Shown here in pieces: positions 59,501 through 64,000 of a stretch of 64,000 nucleotides of DNA. A program made the position numbers and the translations under genes. How positions within the stretch are numbered: position 1 is the first letter of the stretch; every line of letters begins with the position of its first letter. Source of the DNA: Amoebidium appalachense (taxonomy: Eukaryota; Ichthyosporea). The stretch covers positions 6,634,001 through 6,698,000 of the forward strand of contig CAVNZM010000004.1 in NCBI GenBank assembly GCA_963693365.1, given 5' to 3'. The notes below the pieces were generated by a model. It saw only the letters and a list, made by a program, of their open reading frames with translations. It had not been told where the DNA came from and did no database searches.

Positions 59501-59680
59501 CGCCGACGCGTCCGTCGAATGCACTAAAATTTTTATCAGCCTCCTTGGTTTGCCATCCTCCCTACTTTGATTGGGTGCCTGCATTTTGGACTTGTCATTG
59601 GCTAACAGGAGCGGCAAGCGGTTGGTAAGGGCGCCGACGGGCTGACAGTGATCCGCACCTAGGTGCCGATGACGGGTTCG
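56521..59680. repeat. satellite array, about 20 units of about 165 bp
   Basis: Each unit contains CATTGGCTAACAGGGGCGGC, GTCGGTAAGGGCGCCGACGG, GCTGACAGTTATCGGCGCC, TGGAATGCACTAAAA and GCCATCCTCCTGTAATTTG. Unit starts (CAGGGGCGG) recur near 56522, 56691, 56857, 57023, 57189 and so on to about 59606, mostly every 160-170 bases, with a shorter unit near 59010-59117. Many units carry the 14-base palindrome GGCGCCTAGGCGCC. Units are diverged by scattered substitutions. Frames within it are not genes. Confidence 0.95.
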
Positions 59681-59889
59681 TGGAATATGCAACTGCAGGC
59701 ACGTTTTGGGGCTGGATTTTTTTTTTTGCACTTGTCCTCCCGAAGGGGTAGGATCGTTTACGGGGGGAATACCGTCTATTTCGGGATGCTTTTTTTACTG
59801 GAATCTTATTTTTGCCCTTCTCCCCTCGAGGGGTAGGATAAAACCCTTTCCTCGTGCTGGCGCCCGCGACGGGTAAGATAAGATATATA

Positions 59890-60401
59890 CAGTCACCGAC
59901 CTGAAAATTCCGCTAATGACATTGTCAACCTATGTAAACAAAAATTAGGCGTTTTGATTTGGCCATTATCAGTGCAGCGCCTTATTAGAATGAGCGGGGG
60001 CAAATTCCTTTGAAGATTTAATTGGTTACAATCCGTCGATTTTATCGGCATTATATCGGGGCACTATTTTGGACCTATTAAATTACTATTGGCTATAATT
60101 TTTGTTCTTGGCATCGTAAAATGATAACATAACTAAGCAGAAAAGCTTTTTTGTAGCCAGTTCTAGCCTTTCGAGCTTCCAAACATCATTCAACCACCAT
60201 TTGCCACGGTTGGCGCCCGCGCCTTCTTTTTTTTTTGCCCCCTCACAATACGACATTCCCGTTCCCTCTGTTTTTTTCCACAGCCAATGAGGCTCGTCGA
60301 ATTCCATAGACCTAATCCTGTTCGATTGGATGAAGATCACGTACGGAGGGCCAAATTAGGCTCTGTGCACGTGATCGGCGGAAATTTCAGGTCGGTGACT
60401 G
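59890..60401. mobile_element. MITE-like element, Tc1/mariner type
   Basis: A 512-bp element with 24-base terminal inverted repeats, CAGTCACCGACCTGAAAATT plus CCGC at 59890-59913, and its reverse complement with one mismatch at 60378-60401. TA dinucleotides flank both ends (59888-59889 and 60402-60403), the target duplication of Tc1/mariner elements. There is no transposase inside; a 84-residue frame on the minus strand has no transposase motif. Confidence 0.8.
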
Positions 60402-60532
60402 TAGCTTAGGTTTACTGCGGTAATGCTTTTTGGGCTGGAGTTCCCCCCCCCCCCCTTCTCTCCGGCCTGAAGGGTGGGATCATATACTTATACAGTATAT
60501 GATTCATTGAACTGCGGACACGTCTTGGGCGT

Positions 60533-60537
<5 letters not shown>

Positions 60538-60579
<42 letters not shown>
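60538..60579. repeat. poly-T tract
   Basis: A run of about 42 T. Flanking sequence on both sides has repeats of the theme ACTGCGGACACGT...TTTTTTGG...CCCGAAGGGTAG, also found at 59690-59870, so a short module was copied several times. Confidence 0.8.
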
Positions 60580-60580
<1 letters not shown>

Positions 60581-60851
60581 GCCCTTGTCTTCCCGAAGGG
60601 TAGAATCAGATATGATCTACTGCGGGACCGTTTTTTTGGGTTGGAATTTTTTTCGTCCTGCTCCCTCTGACGGTTAGAATCATAGCCTTTTTCTCAGCTG
60701 CAGTGGTCAACTGCGGGCACGTTTTTGTGGACCTCCGAGACACACCTTTTACAATTTACATGGCTACAATATGACGTGCAATAAATGTTACAGGTAAGTG
60801 GTATTACAGATATATCGACGCCCATTGTATTGAGCTTTAAAGGTATTAAGG

Positions 60852-61078
60852 CAACCACCGCTACTTCCATTTTAGCGTCTGGGCGGGAAGTCACATTGGT
60901 GACGTCATTCTGTGCACAAATTCCATGACGCCGTGTAGCCAGAAGTTGGCTCTGTCGAATGTCGACATCGGCATGTGATACAATTTGATTGTCTCTCTTC
61001 ATTGGTGAGACACATTTGAGAACTGTGGCTCTCGTAAGGTCAGCGCCCAGACGCCTAAAATGGAAGAAGCAGTGGTTG
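60852..61078. repeat. 227-bp element with 34-35-base inverted ends
   Basis: The left arm CAACCACCGCTACTTCCATT plus TTAGCGTCTGGGCG at 60852-60885 is matched by the inverted arm at 61044-61078 with a few mismatches. TTAAGG lies just outside both arms. It may be a small MITE or a transcribed hairpin. Confidence 0.7.
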
Positions 61079-61651
61079 GTTTAAGGGACCCTTAAGATAG
61101 GTTCATGCACACGGAGGTCTGTTAGGCAGGTTTTCATCCTTGGTACCGGTTCCGTGTATGCACATATTTGTACATGGTTGAGGCACATGTTGGCATTTGG
61201 TGGCATCAAGGCCATATGTACGTATATGTTAGCGATGAGATCGCTATTCAGCCAATCAATCTCGATTGGCTGTTTATTGTCGCCAAACATTTTACTATCA
61301 ACGAGTTTTTGGCTGCGGTTTTTCTGAAGAGGCATGAGGTGATCAGTGATGAATCCTGTGACGTTGCTCCTGCACGCAAGAGGGTGGTGTGTCTCAGGAT
61401 CTCAAACAATACACACGTCGGAGCCTGCTTGAAATTCTTAGGATAGCATCAACACTTTGGCTCAGATTAACAGGCTACACCCAGTATAGCATTCGATTTA
61501 TGAATTCGTTTTCACGGTCTTTACTGATAAGGTACGAGCATCAACCAATAATAATTATAGCTACATTTGAAATCGAGCTGAGTACTTTTCAAATTTCAAG
61601 TTTGAATTCCGGGGTAAATGCTGGCCAGCAGCATTCCCCACCAATCATTTT

Positions 61652-61711
61652 GCTCCTAAAGTGCCCGCTGGATTAACTCTTTCTGCTAAAGTGCCCGCTG
61701 GATTAACTCTT
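61652..61711. repeat. 30-bp tandem duplication at the DnaJ stop codon
   Basis: CTAAAGTGCCCGCTGGATTA plus ACTCTTTCTG occurs twice in a row, covering the last codons and stop of the DnaJ gene. The coding copy is the right one; the left copy falls in the 3' UTR. Confidence 0.9.
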
Positions 61712-61978
61712 TCTGGTGCGGTGTGAGTGCCCGTGGGAATTCCACCTGGAATTTCAGAATAAGATCCCCCCGCTGCTGTGGGTTCTTAGAAAGGGGCATG
61801 CCCTCTCCAGATACCACCTTTCGGTAGTCGGGCCTGTTGAGGAATGTGCAGGCGGCCCTGTTAAGCACCACTGCCAGCAACAATGCCAACACACCAATAT
61901 CAAAGAATAACACACCGACATTGCTGCATTATAAGCCCATCCATCCCCCCCCCCCCCCCCCCCCCCCTTCACGCGGCA

Positions 61979-62059
<81 letters not shown>

Positions 62060-62156
62060 GCAAACATGTCAAACAAAACTCCCTGTCCGTGAATGAAGTT
62101 TTACACACGCAAACTGACGCGGCATTTATTTCTAAATAACCCCTGCCTTTAAACCC

Positions 62157-62193
<37 letters not shown>

Positions 62194-63567
62194 GACACAC
62201 ACAGACACACACCCAACCACCTAAAACCACCAAACCAAAGCTCTCACCTCACACAATGACGGACGAAACTACGCAAATCACAAAGAGCAAATAAACGAGT
62301 ACGCATCAGACAGACACAGTAGAACATCCTCATGGGAAGGCTTTGCGGGGAAGAGGGGGGGAGGGGGGGGGGGGATCCAACCCGACAACTTCTGTAACGG
62401 GGATATGCAGTTGCCTGTTGTCGAGCGTCGACAGGTCCACCGAGAACCCAGTCAGCGCCTGCAGCAGCGAGACTGCATACGGTAGGGTCAACGCACTGCA
62501 GACTAGTGCTGTAGAAAATGTGCACTGGCACAGACACGTGACGTGCACGTGTGCTTCCAACCCACAACCTGCGTTCCAAGCAGGCAACAATCTCCATCAT
62601 GTCCAGGGAGTACACATGCACCTCCTCCCACTCCCTGCCCCTTTCCTCCTTACCCCCGCCACCACCACAACCGCCTCTGCCCCCTGTTCTGACTGACGGA
62701 TCGAGATATACTTGGGAAGGTGGGCACTGCAGCCAACCAAATACATCTGTGCAAGCACCATTCCATACATATATGGGTGACATCATTTGCCATATATGGG
62801 TGACCATTCTATGTGTATGTGCGGATGATATGATGTGCCATGCATGTGCATGATGAATGATATGATATGATGTGCCAGATATAGGTGGCACCCACCCTTG
62901 CACGTGTAGATAAGGTTGTTGCCCTCTCGTTGGAACCGACTGTGCTCTCTCTCTTTGATGATGAACACGATGTCCGCTGCACAACAGTAACCATCAGTAT
63001 TTGTATGTCTAACCAACCCCCCCCCCCCCCCCCTCTCGGCCGTCCTCCCAACCAACCCTCCTTCCCCCTCCTGCCTCAAAGGCACACACAGACCTATATA
63101 CAACACAGGCACACACCACACACCACACACCACACACCACACACCACACACCACACCCACACCCATACGCACATACCCACCCAATAACGACCACCTAACA
63201 CATCCACCCCACCTCAACCCATTACACACCCACCCACCAAAACACACGTGGCACTACAGCATTTCCGTGCACATTCTCTATCCCATTTCACCCACCAGTT
63301 ACCTCCTCCCAACGCCAAATACACTGCCACAGTGCCACCCACACTTACAATGCACCCACACCACCAATACTACATACCTACAATGCGCCTCCACCACTAC
63401 AATTTAGACACATATGTGCACACGGCCATTCAACCAACAACCCACCCGGGATTCGTCCTGGATACTGGTCCCCCTCCTTTGCAAATGTAATCTTAGTCCC
63501 GGACTTCCATCCGGGCTTGACATTCACCTCCAGAATCTTCTGCTCGGTCCTTACCGAACTGCCCGTG

Positions 63568-63572
<5 letters not shown>
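61686..63572 (-). CDS. DnaJ/Hsp40 class B co-chaperone, C-terminal exons
   Basis: Four exons on the minus strand: 63572-63446, 62976 to about 62892, 62495-62382 and 61833-61686. They spell the C-terminal substrate-binding domains of a DNAJB-type protein: KILEVNVKPGWKSGTKITF, ADIVFIIKEREHSRFQREG, LLQALTGFSVDLSTLDNR, VVSGEGMPLSKNPQQRGDL and LILKFQVEFPRALTPHQKE, then TAG at 61686. The J domain and 5' exons are not seen and must lie to the right. Exon borders are GT-AG; the donor of the second exon is uncertain (62896 or 62892; only the latter keeps the frame). The protein stimulates Hsp70 and holds unfolded clients in the cytosol or nucleus. Confidence 0.88.
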
Positions 63573-63633
<61 letters not shown>

Positions 63634-64000
63634 TGTGTGTGTGTCTGTGTGTGTGTGTGTCTGTGTGTGTGTGTGAGGTTGGGAGAGGGGGAGAGGAGGG
63701 GGGGGGGGGGGGGGGGGGAGGGGAGGAAGGGGGGGGGAGGGGAGAGGCAAGACTGTGTTACAGGGTATGAAATACACACTCGTGACGAGAAACACAATGC
63801 AGATAGCACAGCATACATGGAGTATGCATCATTGCATACCGATGTGTAGATCGCTCTGTGGAAATATGTCATGCACACTTGTTTGGATGGAATGGAGCAG
63901 GAGGTATGTGCTTGTGTGTGCTGCGTATGCACACACAAGTGTGTGGGCGCACGCATCATGTGCTTGTAGGTGTGTTTTGCTTGCATGCGCCCATGCACAT
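63573..64000. other. DnaJ intron: (TG)n, poly-G and unassigned sequence
   Basis: (TG)n from about 63571 to 63675 ends at the acceptor of the first visible DnaJ exon. G-rich sequence runs to 63750. No further DnaJ exon is recognised up to the window end. Confidence 0.6.

Noticed and set aside
58575-59731. Open frames within the satellite array
   Set aside because: Repeat translations with the same peptide recurring per unit.
60086-60340. 84-residue frame inside the MITE as a transposase remnant
   Set aside because: No DD(E/D) or helix-turn-helix pattern is visible.

Overview
This is nuclear DNA from a eukaryote, most likely a protist or alga that I cannot place. Genes are split by GT-AG introns. 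AATAAA signals and TATA/CCAAT promoters are present. There is a chromodomain Ty3/Gypsy (chromovirus) remnant, a LINE fragment, a MITE-like element and a satellite array. Introns and spacers are packed with (CA)n, (CACG)n, (CT)n and very long poly-C/poly-G tracts. A 500-base N run at 36593-37092 is an assembly gap.

Layout. 0.5-11.8 kb: two almost identical sugar-porter (MFS) genes in divergent, inverted orientation, separated by microsatellites and an LTR element whose 5' LTR is split by a LINE fragment. 12-14.8 kb: microsatellites and unassigned spacer. 14.8-21.2 kb, minus strand: a five-exon gene that I reconstruct as an N-terminal TAZ zinc finger joined to a SIR2-type deacetylase, with one homopolymer frameshift in the catalytic exon. 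21.2-24.2 kb: no gene recognised.

24.2-36.3 kb is a distinct island. It opens with a perfect 351-bp palindrome and four families of short tandem repeats, followed by about a dozen closely packed, uninterrupted ORFs, mostly on the minus strand. The recognisable ones are a B-lectin membrane protein with Cys-Pro repeats and a small secreted protein that looks like a lytic polysaccharide monooxygenase (LPMO). One 452-residue protein may be structural. The rest are unrecognised. The host-type microsatellites are almost absent here. I infer an integrated DNA virus or large mobile element, but no polymerase, packaging ATPase or certain major capsid gene is visible.

37.1-40.5 kb: a split gene running into the gap and a 280-residue unknown ORF. 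41.7-53.75 kb, plus strand: a gene of at least 13 exons ending in an amino-methyltransferase (N6/N4 MTase) fold with a degenerate DPPA motif. Most of its introns carry poly-C shortly after the 5' splice site. 54.5-56.5 kb: integrase-chromodomain part of a chromovirus with its 3' LTR, directly abutting a satellite of about 165-bp units (56.5-59.7 kb). 59.9-61.1 kb: two inverted-repeat elements, one of them MITE-like. 61.7-63.6 kb, minus strand: the last four exons of a DnaJ (Hsp40, class B) gene.

The host genes show no common pathway. The TAZ-sirtuin and the methyltransferase-like protein both suggest chromatin or nucleic-acid roles, but nothing shows that they act together.
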